A DNA stretch of 46,632 nucleotides from Gemmatimonadota bacterium (GTDB lineage: Bacteria; Gemmatimonadota; Gemmatimonadetes; Gemmatimonadales; Gemmatimonadaceae): contig QHVA01000008.1 of the NCBI GenBank assembly GCA_003223425.1, positions 1 to 46,632 on the forward strand, in the 5' to 3' direction. The notes beneath the pieces were generated by a model. That model had not been told where the DNA came from and ran no database searches. It worked only from the letters and a program-made list of their open reading frames with translations. A program made the position numbers and the translations under genes. Position 1 is the stretch's first letter. Every line of letters begins with the position of its first letter. Below, one piece after another: positions 16,563 to 24,984 of this stretch.

Positions 16563-17971
16563 CGGGCATCTACACTCCTCGCACGAAGATCGTTTGTACG
16601 CTGGGCCCCTCGACCGCGACCGATGAGACGATTCGCGGGCTGATCGAGGCCGGAATGAATGTCGCGCGCGTGAATTTCTCTCACGGTACTCACGAGCAGC
16701 ACGCCGCGACAATTGCCATGGTTCGTGAGCTGGCTCAGGAGGCGAATAAGCCCATCGCCATCCTCGGCGATTTGCAGGGACCGCGCATCAGAATCGGTGA
16801 CCTCTCGAAGCCTATCAATCTCAAGGTGGGCGAGGACGTCGTGCTCGTCCACGAGGGACAGGGGGAAAAGGGCGAGATCCCCGTCACCTACGATCAGCTG
16901 GCGAGCGACGTGCGCGTCGGAGATCGCATCCTCATCGACGACGGGCTGATCGAACTGGTCGCCCTCGAGGTAGGGAATGCCCGGGTAAAAGCGCGGGTGC
17001 TGAACGGCGGAGAGCTTAAGAGCCATAAAGGATTGAACCTGCCCGGCGTTCAGGTGTCCGCGCCGTCCATCACGGAAAAAGATGCGGCCGACATTCGGTT
17101 CGCAGTGGAACAGCAGGTCGATTATCTCGCCCTCAGCTTCGTCAGACGCGCGGAAGACATCGAATCGCTTCGCAACCTCATTCCGAAGTGGGTGCTAGTC
17201 GTAGCGAAAATCGAGAAGGATGTCGCACTGCACAACATCGAAGCGATCGTCCGAGCTTCCGATGCGGTGATGGTTGCACGCGGAGACCTTGGAGTCGAGC
17301 TGCCGTTCGAGGCCGTGCCCGGGGCGCAGAAGAGAATCATCCGACTCGCGAACAGGTACGGCCGTCCCGTCATCACCGCGACACAGATGCTGGAATCGAT
17401 GATCGAGCATCCGCGGCCTACGCGCGCCGAAGCGAGCGACGTCGCCAACGCAATCATGGATGGCACGGATGCGGTGATGCTATCCGCCGAGACTGCGGCC
17501 GGCGCGTATCCGCGTCTCGCCGTGGAGGCGATGACTCGCATTATCAAGGAGATCGAGACGCATCCGCCGGTCGCCCCGTTCGCGGGCGCGGAACAGGGCG
17601 ACGGCGTGGTCACGACCGAAGGTGCCATCGCAGCGGCGACCGTTGCCGCCGTCGGCATGTTGGGCGCGCCACTCATCGCGGTCTTCACCAAGAGCGGATT
17701 CTCGGCGCGCGTCGTGGCATCGAAGCGCCCTCCCGTGCCGATTCTGGCACTCACGGACGAGGCCAGGACTTATCGCCAGCTGGCCCTCGTCTGGGGTGTG
17801 GTGCCCGAGCTCGTGCCGCATTGCACGGACTATGACGAGATGATGGAGCAGACCAAGACCGTCGTCGTTCACAGAGAGCTGGCATCGAACGGAGATCGGA
17901 TCATCGTCACCGCCGGCGTTCCATTCGACATGCCCGGAACCACCAATCTGCTCAAGGTGGAGACGGTCTGA
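16559..17971 (+). CDS. pyk: Pyruvate kinase
   Basis: Pyruvate kinase converts phosphoenolpyruvate and ADP to pyruvate and ATP, the last step of glycolysis. The 470 residues have RTKIVCTLGPSTATDE, MNVARVNFSHG, a mobile B domain (about 70-165), KIEKDVALHNIEAI with the catalytic lysine, MVARGDLGVELP, ITATQMLESMIEHPRPTRAEASDVANA and GTDAVMLSAETAAGAYP. A standard C-terminal allosteric domain follows. GTG start overlapping the tal stop by four bases. Its own stop overlaps a probable CTG start of the next gene. Confidence 0.97.
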   Translation: MTGIYTPRTKIVCTLGPSTATDETIRGLIEAGMNVARVNFSHGTHEQHAATIAMVRELAQEANKPIAILGDLQGPRIRIGDLSKPINLKVGEDVVLVHEGQGEKGEIPVTYDQLASDVRVGDRILIDDGLIELVALEVGNARVKARVLNGGELKSHKGLNLPGVQVSAPSITEKDAADIRFAVEQQVDYLALSFVRRAEDIESLRNLIPKWVLVVAKIEKDVALHNIEAIVRASDAVMVARGDLGVELPFEAVPGAQKRIIRLANRYGRPVITATQMLESMIEHPRPTRAEASDVANAIMDGTDAVMLSAETAAGAYPRLAVEAMTRIIKEIETHPPVAPFAGAEQGDGVVTTEGAIAAATVAAVGMLGAPLIAVFTKSGFSARVVASKRPPVPILALTDEARTYRQLALVWGVVPELVPHCTDYDEMMEQTKTVVVHRELASNGDRIIVTAGVPFDMPGTTNLLKVETV

Positions 17972-18747
17972 AGCTCACTTTCCTGGGAACAGGAACAAGC
18001 TTTGGCATCCCACAGATCGGATGCGCGTGCGAAGTGTGCAGGTCGACGGATCCGCGTGATAAACGCACACGTGTGGGCGCGCTGGTAGAAACCGACGGCG
18101 GGACGCGCATCCTGATTGATACTCCTCCGGAGCTACGACTCCAGCTGATCGGCGCCGGCGTGAGCAAGGTTGATGCAATTCTCTTCACGCACGATCACGC
18201 GGATCATGTTCAGGGTATAGACGACGTTCGCGCACTTTCCGATCAGAACGATGTTCCGATCGACATGTATGGACCGCCCGACTCCATGGCGCGGCTTGCA
18301 AAGCGCTTCGCATACATCTTCGACGATTCGATCCGCCCACTTCCGGGGACGAGCAAACCCGAAGGCCGCGCACGTGCAATCCCTCCCGGAAAGAGTTTCC
18401 GTGTCGGAGACGTGGAGATCATGCCGGTATCCGTACCGCACGGTCCTATCTCCGTTTACGGCTACCGCATCGGCAAGCTCGGTTACATCACGGACGCGAA
18501 GGAGCTGCCGGAAGACGCGTTGCGCGCGTTTCGCGGAGTCGATGTTCTCGTACTCAATGCCCTGTTTCGCACGCCGCATCCGACGCACCTCAGCGTATCC
18601 GAGGCCGTCAGCGCTGCGCAGAAGGTTGGGGCCAGGCAGACCTGGCTCACGCATCTAACGCATCGCACTGCTCACTCCGAGCTCGAGAAAGAGCTACCGA
18701 GCGGCATCGCTCCTGCGTTCGACGGCCTGACCGTTCGCATCGAATGA
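17968..18747 (+). CDS. Metallo-beta-lactamase-fold hydrolase, PhnP-like, with probable CTG start
   Basis: This 259-residue hydrolase has the opening KLTFLGTGTSFGIPQIGC, a paired-cysteine CACEVCRSTDPRDKRTR zinc loop, and the metal motif FTHDHADH. SVPHGPISVYGYRIG and a C-terminal HLTHRTAHSELE complete the metal site. This pattern fits the PhnP/LipB-linked phosphodiesterase-type group, and the substrate is not known. The first strand is encoded upstream of the first GTG (18034). No ATG, GTG or TTG lies in frame before it, so the CTG at 17968, forming CTGA with the pyk stop, is the probable start. A start at 18034 would lose the first strand. It lies inside the glycolytic operon, two bases before pgi. 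Confidence 0.85.
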   Translation: MKLTFLGTGTSFGIPQIGCACEVCRSTDPRDKRTRVGALVETDGGTRILIDTPPELRLQLIGAGVSKVDAILFTHDHADHVQGIDDVRALSDQNDVPIDMYGPPDSMARLAKRFAYIFDDSIRPLPGTSKPEGRARAIPPGKSFRVGDVEIMPVSVPHGPISVYGYRIGKLGYITDAKELPEDALRAFRGVDVLVLNALFRTPHPTHLSVSEAVSAAQKVGARQTWLTHLTHRTAHSELEKELPSGIAPAFDGLTVRIE

Positions 18748-18748
18748 G

Positions 18749-20125
18749 ATGCCGCTGAGACTCGATTACTCGAACATGATGATCTCGCCCGGCGGGATCG
18801 ATCCGAAAACGTGGACGACAGCTGGGAAACGGTTCGCGGATACAATGCGCGGTTTCGATTCGCTGCGAAAGTCCGGTGCCGTGGGCTTCGTGGATCTGCC
18901 CGATGATAGACGCCTGCTCGAGCAGGTCACCAGATTTTCCGCGGCGGCGCGCGGCAGTTACGACGACGTCGTCATCCTCGGAATCGGTGGGTCCGCCTTA
19001 GGGCCAATAGCCTTGCGCACAGCGCTGAGGCCGAGTGGCTGGAACATGCTGGACGAGAAAGCGCGCGGAGGATTTCCGCGGCTTCAAGTCCTCGACAACG
19101 TCGACCCGGAAACGATTGCGGCGTTGCTCGACCGGCTGCAGCTCGCGCGCACGCTCTTCATCGTCACCTCGAAATCGGGAGGCACCGCCGAAACGATGGC
19201 GCAGTTCCTCATCGTCCACGATCGAATCGTGGCCGCGAAACTCGACATGACGAAGCAAATGGTTTTCGTCACCGATCCGAAGCAGGGCGCGCTCCGGCCC
19301 CTGGCCGAGCGGCTGAGGGTGCCGGCGCTCGACATTCCGCCGAGCGTGGGCGGCAGATTCAGCGTTTTGAGTCCGGTCGGGACCCTTCCTGCCGCGCTCA
19401 TCGGCATCGACGTGAAATCTCTTCTTGCCGGCGCGGGAGAAATGGCGAGGCGTTGCGAAAATCCGGAGCTCGGGACGAACCCCGCCGGCGTGTACGCGCT
19501 GCTTCAGTGGCTCGCCGACACGCAGCTGAAAAAATCGGTCGCCGTCTTCATGCCCTACTCGGATCCTCTGCGTGATTTCGCGGCGTGGTTCGTTCAGCTG
19601 TGGGCCGAAAGTCTTGGTAAGAAAAGAGCCGATGGCAGCTCAGTGGGGTCTACGCCAATCGCCGCCCTCGGCGCGACTGACCAACACGCTCAGGTACAGC
19701 TCTTCATGGAAGGTCCGGCAGACAAGACGGTAACTTTCGTTGCGGTGAAGGAGCGGCGCACGGACGTAAAAATTCCGGCAGCGTTCGCTGACGTGAGAGA
19801 GCTTGGTTACCTCGCCGGCCATACTCTCGCGGAGCTCATAGACATTGAGCAGCGGGCAACGGCTGGTGCCCTGGCTAGACGCGAGCGGCCGAACATGACG
19901 ATCCACCTCGATCGCGTCGATGCGGCGCACGTGGGCGAGCTGATGATGTTTCTCGAGATCGCAACCGCGTATGCCGGACAGCTGTACGGGATCGACGCCT
20001 TCAATCAGCCGGGTGTCGAGCTCGGAAAGCAGTTCGCCTACGCGCTCCTGGGGCGGCCCGGCGCAGACGCTGCAAAGAAGGAATGGGATTCGCTCCCGAG
20101 GAGCGATCCCCGCTGGAGCGTGTAG
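18749..20125 (+). CDS. pgi: Glucose-6-phosphate isomerase
   Basis: Pgi interconverts glucose-6-phosphate and fructose-6-phosphate in the cytoplasm. The 458-residue protein shows ILGIGGSALGPIAL and SKSGGTAETMAQF from the two SIS sugar-phosphate domains, GGRFSVLSPVGTLPAAL, and the C-terminal NQPGVELGKQFAYALL segment that carries the catalytic lysine. The length fits the shorter bacterial isomerases. The ATG is two bases after the MBL hydrolase stop. It is placed with tal, pyk and a class II aldolase, joining pentose-phosphate and glycolytic steps. Confidence 0.96.
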   Translation: MPLRLDYSNMMISPGGIDPKTWTTAGKRFADTMRGFDSLRKSGAVGFVDLPDDRRLLEQVTRFSAAARGSYDDVVILGIGGSALGPIALRTALRPSGWNMLDEKARGGFPRLQVLDNVDPETIAALLDRLQLARTLFIVTSKSGGTAETMAQFLIVHDRIVAAKLDMTKQMVFVTDPKQGALRPLAERLRVPALDIPPSVGGRFSVLSPVGTLPAALIGIDVKSLLAGAGEMARRCENPELGTNPAGVYALLQWLADTQLKKSVAVFMPYSDPLRDFAAWFVQLWAESLGKKRADGSSVGSTPIAALGATDQHAQVQLFMEGPADKTVTFVAVKERRTDVKIPAAFADVRELGYLAGHTLAELIDIEQRATAGALARRERPNMTIHLDRVDAAHVGELMMFLEIATAYAGQLYGIDAFNQPGVELGKQFAYALLGRPGADAAKKEWDSLPRSDPRWSV

Positions 20126-20185
20126 CAGCGTCAGCCCTGCAGCCCGCGCTAGCCCCTTGCGACCGCGCAATGCCCCAACGACCTT

Positions 20186-21598
20186 GTGACTTATATGTTC
20201 GTAAATCCATTCAATAAAGCTGTCACCGTCCTCGACGGACGGGTTACCGTTCACGACGAATCGGCCATCGCATCTCCCGCGATGGACAGGCTCGCGTACA
20301 CCGCGGTGTTTGGAGATCCTGACGATCGTGATGACGCGCGCTGGCTGATCTGGGAGATCGGTCAGTCTGTAGGCGTCCGACCGTCGTCCATTCATGATCT
20401 TTATCTGGCGCGCGGTCGCGGTGAGACCGGTGGCTTCACGGTTCCCGCTATGAACATCCGCGGCATGGCTTACGACACTGGCCGCGCTCTGTTTCGCTCC
20501 GCAATCAAGCTCAAAGTCGGAGCGCTGATTCAGGAGATCGCTCGGTCGGAGATCGCGTACACCGACCAACGCCCGGCCGAGTATGTCGCGGTGATGCTGG
20601 CCGCGGCTCTGCGCGAGGGCTTTCGTGGGCCGATCTTCATTCAAGGCGATCACTTCCAGGTCAACGCCAAGAAATTCGCCGTTGATCCCGTAGCCGAAGT
20701 AAATGGTGTGAAGCAACTCGCCCGCGAAGCGATCGCGGCGGGCTTTTACAATATCGATGTCGATACGTCCACTCTCGTCGATCTCTCGAAGCCGACGCTC
20801 AGGGAGCAACAGCGCACGAATTACGAACAGGCGGTCGAGCTCGCGCTCACGGTGAGAGATCTGCAACCTGAGAGAGTCAACATCTCCATTGGTGGCGAGA
20901 TCGGAGAAGTAGGCACTCAGAATTCGACCGTCCAGGAGCTCGTCACCTACATGGATGGCTTCAACGAGACGCTGGCGAAACGCTCGCCAGCTACGGAAGG
21001 ACTGTCCAAGATCAGTGTGCAGTCGGGAACGACCCACGGTGGAGTCGTACTCGCCGACGGGAGCATTGCGGACGTCAAAATCGATTTTGATACGCTGGCG
21101 CGTCTCTCGAAGGTCGCCCGTGAGAAGTATGGTCTTGCTGGCGCCGTCCAGCATGGCGCGTCGACCCTCCCAGATAGCGCCTTCCATAATTTCCCTCGTA
21201 CTGAAACCTGCGAGATACACCTCGCAACGAATTTCCAGACGATGTTGTACGACAACATCCCGACGGCGCTGCGAAACGAGATTTACGAATGGCTCCGCGA
21301 GAATGCGAAGGATGAACGCAAGCCAACCGATACCGACGAGCAGTTCTTCTACAAGACCCGGAAGAAAGCGCTTGGCCCGTTCAAGAAGAGATTCTGGGAC
21401 CTCCCCCCGGAAGTGAAGGCCCGCCTTGCCCGAGCCTACGAAGAAAAGTTCAGTTTTCTCTTTACCCAGCTGGCGGTGACCAACACGCGCCAAGTGGTCG
21501 ATCGATTCGTGAGCGCTGTCGAGCAGCACAAGCCCCAGCCGCATCCCGATCTCGCAGTCGTGGAAGCAGCGCCGGACGACGCAGACTTGAGTGACTGA
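20186..21598 (+). CDS. Class II (zinc) fructose-bisphosphate aldolase-like protein
   Basis: This 470-residue protein follows the class II aldolase barrel: FTVPAMNIRG, then FIQGDHFQVN (Zn His156, in place of the usual HLDH), FYNIDVDTSTLVDL, INISIGGEIGEVG-like VNISIGGEIGEVG (Zn Glu), SGTTHGGV (Zn His) and AVQHGASTLPD (Zn His plus phosphate loop). EIHLATNFQ follows as in ketose-bisphosphate aldolases. It is over 100 residues longer than typical family members, with extra N-terminal (about 80 residues) and C-terminal helical parts. Cleavage of fructose-1,6-bisphosphate is inferred from the operon. GTG 20186 or ATG 20195 could start it, and neither has a strong ribosome site. Confidence 0.82.
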   Translation: MTYMFVNPFNKAVTVLDGRVTVHDESAIASPAMDRLAYTAVFGDPDDRDDARWLIWEIGQSVGVRPSSIHDLYLARGRGETGGFTVPAMNIRGMAYDTGRALFRSAIKLKVGALIQEIARSEIAYTDQRPAEYVAVMLAAALREGFRGPIFIQGDHFQVNAKKFAVDPVAEVNGVKQLAREAIAAGFYNIDVDTSTLVDLSKPTLREQQRTNYEQAVELALTVRDLQPERVNISIGGEIGEVGTQNSTVQELVTYMDGFNETLAKRSPATEGLSKISVQSGTTHGGVVLADGSIADVKIDFDTLARLSKVAREKYGLAGAVQHGASTLPDSAFHNFPRTETCEIHLATNFQTMLYDNIPTALRNEIYEWLRENAKDERKPTDTDEQFFYKTRKKALGPFKKRFWDLPPEVKARLARAYEEKFSFLFTQLAVTNTRQVVDRFVSAVEQHKPQPHPDLAVVEAAPDDADLSD

Positions 21599-22055
21599 CG
21601 CTCGTCGTCGAGCAACGGAAGCCCCCCCTCCCCAGGCAATTCGAGAAATAATCCGGCGAGCGGGCCACGAGATCCGGAACGCCTTGAACGGGGTGGCGGT
21701 AAACGTGGAGGTGGTGCGCAGCAGATCGGGGGGGGCCACCGAGACGTCGGCGGGCGAGCTAACCCCATTTGCGGAACGCGCAATGATTCAGGTTGGTGAG
21801 GCGAGCGCGCTGACGGACGGATTGCTCGCGCTGGTCAATTCAGTACTGGCCGCTCAGGCAGCCGGCACGCTGAAATCACCAGCCGGACATGGCGCTGGAA
21901 GTCGAATTGAGCTAATGATTTACGGCGACGCTGCCTCCGGGCTTATGTCTGACATCGAACGATTGGCCAGCCGTGTTGGAGTCGGCGTCGAGCAGCACGG
22001 TCAGCGCGTTATATTAACCATCTTACCAGAAGGAAAGAGCCATTCCAAAGACTGA
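21591..22055 (+). CDS. Stand-alone histidine phosphotransfer (DHp)-like protein with degenerate ATPase-like end
   Basis: This 154-residue protein has a histidine-kinase dimerisation motif, AGHEIRNALNGVAVNVEVV (about residues 24-42, phospho-acceptor His26 in the HEIRN box), and a second long helix (ERAMIQVGEASALTDGLLALVNS). The remaining 50 residues (SRIELMIYGD...RVILTIL) resemble only the strands of a catalytic domain. The N, G1 and G2 ATP-binding boxes are missing, so it probably cannot phosphorylate itself. The layout recalls ChpT-type phosphotransferases. It overlaps the aldolase end by eight bases and precedes a response regulator whose start it overlaps, its obvious partner. There is no sensor or membrane segment. 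Confidence 0.7.
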   Translation: MTDARRRATEAPPPQAIREIIRRAGHEIRNALNGVAVNVEVVRSRSGGATETSAGELTPFAERAMIQVGEASALTDGLLALVNSVLAAQAAGTLKSPAGHGAGSRIELMIYGDAASGLMSDIERLASRVGVGVEQHGQRVILTILPEGKSHSKD

Positions 22056-23571
22056 GACCAAGCACGCCAAGGTACTCATTGCGGACGACGACCGTTCCAT
22101 CACGGAAGGGTTGAGCGCGATACTGCGCGATGAGGGATACGAGGTTGCAGTTGCAGTTGATGGTCAGAAGGCTCTCGACCAGCTCGGCGCCGAAGCGTTC
22201 GGCGTGGTGCTCGCCGACCTCAAGATGCCGAAGGTGGACGGGCTGGCGCTGCTGAAGGAGCTGCAGCACCGCGCGATTCCAACCGAGTGCATAATCGTCA
22301 CCGGGCAGGCAACGGTTGATTCGGCAGTGCAGGCAATGCGTGAAGGCGCGTACGATTACGTCGAGAAGCCGCTCACTGCCGACAAGCTCAATCGACTCAA
22401 AGCGCTCATTCCCAAGGCGCTCGACAAGTTCAACGTCCAGCAGAAAAATCGTGAGCTGTCGTCGAAGCTCGAGGGACTGACGCATTACGGCGAGCTCACT
22501 GGCCAGTCGGAAGAAATGCGCGCGGTTTACCAGATCATCGAGGCAGTTGCTCCCTCCACGGCAAGCGTGTTGATCTTCGGAGAGTCCGGCACGGGAAAGG
22601 AGCTGGTCGCGCGAGCGATCCACGCCAAGAGCGATCGGGCGAAAGGGCCGTTCTTCGCACTCAACTGCGCCGCGCTCCCGAAGGACATCCTCGAGAACGA
22701 GCTGTTCGGACACGAGAAGGGTGCGTTCACCGGCTCAGTCAACGAGAAGCCGGGTGCGTTCGAGATGGCAGATGGAGGCACGATCTTTCTCGACGAAATC
22801 GCCGAGATGCCTTCCGACATCCAGGTGAAGCTGCTGCGCGCCCTCGAGTCGAGAACCGTCAGGCGCCTCGGCGGCAAGAAGGAGATCGATGTCGATATTC
22901 GAATCGTCGCGGCCACCAATCGCGACGTGCAGAAAGCCCTCTCCGACAACGACCTGCGTGAGGACCTCTATTATCGACTGGCCGTGGTCGAGCTGTTTCT
23001 GCCGCCACTGCGTGAGCGTATCGGCGACATCAAGCTGCTTGCAAATGAGTTCCTGGCGCGCTTCGCCGAGCAGAATGAAAAACCGATGTCCGGGCTCGAC
23101 GACGCAGCCTGGGAGTGGATTCTCTCGTACAACTGGCCGGGGAATGTTCGTGAGCTGAAGAACGCCGTGGAAAGGGCCGTGATCATGTGTCACGGCGACA
23201 AGATCAAGGCGGCCGACATAATGCCGCGCCACCTGCGTCGTGGGGGAGATGTGCCGATGTCGATCACCGTGCCGCCCGGGGCAACGCTGGCTGACACGCG
23301 CCGACAGTTAGTGCTTCGCGCCTTCGCTTCGACCAACGGCGACTACGCGCGCACAGCGACCATCGTTGGTATGACGCCTGCCGACGTTCGCGCGGAGATT
23401 GCATCGCTTCTCAACGGTACCGCCGGTGCAGCCCAACCGACTGGCAGCGCGGCCAATGGCGCCCAGACTGCATCCAGAAACACAGAGTCCGCAGCCCCGG
23501 CGGGTAAAGCGGCAAAGGTCCCGGCCAAGGCTTCGGGGGCGGCGGCCAAGGCAAAAGCGAGGAAGCGCTAA
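22042..23571 (+). CDS. Sigma-54-dependent response regulator (NtrC type), probable ATT start
   Basis: The 509-residue product has a receiver domain (VLIADDD at about 11-17, phospho-Asp59 in LADLKMP, TGQATVDSAV, EKPL). A sigma-54 AAA+ domain follows, with GESGTGKE at 180-187 and FLDEIAEM plus the RLGGKKEIDVDIRIVAATN segment. The loop that contacts sigma-54 reads GAFTGS at 227-232 instead of GAFTGA. A weak C-terminal helix-turn-helix is followed by an Ala/Lys-rich tail (GAAAKAKARKR). No ATG, GTG or TTG lies between the upstream in-frame stop (22015) and the receiver domain. ATT at 22042, seven bases after an AAGGA ribosome site, is the best start. The next available TTG (22111) would delete the acidic pocket. 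Confidence 0.85.
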   Translation: MPKTETKHAKVLIADDDRSITEGLSAILRDEGYEVAVAVDGQKALDQLGAEAFGVVLADLKMPKVDGLALLKELQHRAIPTECIIVTGQATVDSAVQAMREGAYDYVEKPLTADKLNRLKALIPKALDKFNVQQKNRELSSKLEGLTHYGELTGQSEEMRAVYQIIEAVAPSTASVLIFGESGTGKELVARAIHAKSDRAKGPFFALNCAALPKDILENELFGHEKGAFTGSVNEKPGAFEMADGGTIFLDEIAEMPSDIQVKLLRALESRTVRRLGGKKEIDVDIRIVAATNRDVQKALSDNDLREDLYYRLAVVELFLPPLRERIGDIKLLANEFLARFAEQNEKPMSGLDDAAWEWILSYNWPGNVRELKNAVERAVIMCHGDKIKAADIMPRHLRRGGDVPMSITVPPGATLADTRRQLVLRAFASTNGDYARTATIVGMTPADVRAEIASLLNGTAGAAQPTGSAANGAQTASRNTESAAPAGKAAKVPAKASGAAAKAKARKR

Positions 23572-24014
23572 TGAGGTGGAAGACGCGAACGGACGAGGAT
23601 GACTGGTACGACGAGGACGACGAGCCCGACTACGTGGAGCCTTACGTCATCGTCGAAAGGCAAGAAGCGGGGATTGGCCCGTTCCTTATTGGTCTCGCAA
23701 TCGGAGCGGGTGCAGCGCTTCTATTCGCGCCGCAGAGCGGCCACGAAACCCGTCGCGGGATCGCGCGGAGCGCGCGGCGCGCCCAGGATGCTGCGCAGGA
23801 TTTCGTCGGCGATGTAAGCGGCACGGTTGCCGACAAGTTCAGGGAAGTACGCGCCACCGTGGAGGATCGTATTGAGGCAACGCTCGACGCGGTCGACGAC
23901 AAGAGACGACGCGTGTCGAACGCGTTCCATGCGGGGCGGGCTGCGGCGCGTGAGGCGCGCGGCGAGCTGGAGCAGCGCATCGCCGAGAGCAAAGCGGCCT
24001 ACAAAGAAACCTAG
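23571..24014 (+). CDS. YtxH-domain membrane-anchored protein
   Basis: This 147-residue protein starts with an acidic 30-residue segment (EDDWYDEDDEPDY) and has one membrane segment at about 34-53 (IGPFLIGLAIGAGAALLFAPQSG). That glycine-rich segment ending in LFAPxSG is the YtxH signature. A long charged helix (VADKFREVRATVEDRIEATLDAV) follows and is likely a coiled coil. The family is linked to envelope or general stress, with no defined biochemical role. The ATG overlaps the regulator's stop by one base (TAATG), and its own stop overlaps the next start (TAGTG), so the genes form one operon. Confidence 0.85.
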   Translation: MRWKTRTDEDDWYDEDDEPDYVEPYVIVERQEAGIGPFLIGLAIGAGAALLFAPQSGHETRRGIARSARRAQDAAQDFVGDVSGTVADKFREVRATVEDRIEATLDAVDDKRRRVSNAFHAGRAAAREARGELEQRIAESKAAYKET

Positions 24015-24922
24015 TGCCTCAGCGCGGGCTCGCGGCCCGGCTCGGCTGGTTGCTTCGCGATTACGCGAAGCGGGTCTGGGACAACAGCGGCGAAGACAAC
24101 GTTTTTTTTCTGGCAGGCGGGATCGCGTTCAACATCCTTCTCGCGGCGGTCCCATTTTTCCTGTTGCTGGCAACCGGCCTTGTCTACCTGTTGAATCAGT
24201 CGCCGGACACGACGTCGGCGGAAGTGCTCCAGATCGTGGACAAGTTTCTCCCGCCACATCCGCCAGGCGACTCCGGCCCGGCAGCGAGCATCCTAAACGA
24301 AGTCATTAAGCGAAGTGGCGCGCTCGGTATCTACAGCGCCATTGGCTTCATCTGGTTCTCGACACGTCTGTTCGGATCTCTGCGGACGGTGCTGGCGGCG
24401 ATTTTTGACATCGATACGGATCGCGGAATAATCGCGGGCAAGATCTTCGACATCGAGATGACGCTCGTCTCGAGCCTCTTGCTCGTCGCGTACACATCTC
24501 TCAGCGCCTACCTCGCGATTGCGACGACGCGTGGTGTTCTCGTGCTCGCCGACCTCGGGCTGAGGAAAGAGCTAATGGGCCAGCTCGAGTACAATCTGGG
24601 CCAATTAGTCGCGTTCTCGTTTATCGCAACGATGTTTTTTTGTCTGTACAAATTTCTGCCGCACCGAAAAATCCGCTGGAAGATGGCGCTCATCGCCTCG
24701 CTATTCACGAGTGTATTGCTCGAGGTCGCAAAACGTGCGTTTTCAGCTTATGTGCGCTCCTTCAACCCGGGCTCGTTCTACAGCGGCACGGTCGCTGCAT
24801 TGGTTATTGTGGTCATCTGGGTTTACTACGCCTCTTTCATCTTCATTATAGGCGGCGAAGTAGCACAGGTGTACGAGCTTCGGCGCGTGCGGAAGATGCA
24901 GCGCGAGGCGTTTGAGGATTGA
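24014..24922 (+). CDS. YihY/BrkB-family inner-membrane protein
   Basis: This 302-residue membrane protein has about six hydrophobic segments. The N-terminal WDNSGEDNVFFLAGGIAFNILLAAVPFFLL is the family's signature amphipathic/first-helix region, and SGALGIYSAIGFIWFSTRLFGSLRTVLAAIFDI follows the family pattern. The end, IVVIWVYYASFIFIIGGEVAQVYELR, is also typical. It was once thought to be ribonuclease BN, which is not supported, and the present role is unknown (transport or envelope). GTG start overlapping the YtxH stop by one base. Confidence 0.93.
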   Translation: MPQRGLAARLGWLLRDYAKRVWDNSGEDNVFFLAGGIAFNILLAAVPFFLLLATGLVYLLNQSPDTTSAEVLQIVDKFLPPHPPGDSGPAASILNEVIKRSGALGIYSAIGFIWFSTRLFGSLRTVLAAIFDIDTDRGIIAGKIFDIEMTLVSSLLLVAYTSLSAYLAIATTRGVLVLADLGLRKELMGQLEYNLGQLVAFSFIATMFFCLYKFLPHRKIRWKMALIASLFTSVLLEVAKRAFSAYVRSFNPGSFYSGTVAALVIVVIWVYYASFIFIIGGEVAQVYELRRVRKMQREAFED

Positions 24923-24984
24923 GTGTCATTGGCGATGTTGCCGGGTCTTCCGGCGAACACACTTCTGGAGGGGGAGGGCGTCTC

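Noticed and set aside
19640-21739. 699-residue open frame on the minus strand opposite pgi and the aldolase gene
   Set aside because: It is opposite clear conserved genes, and its arginine/serine-rich product has no family pattern. It is an effect of GC-rich codon bias.
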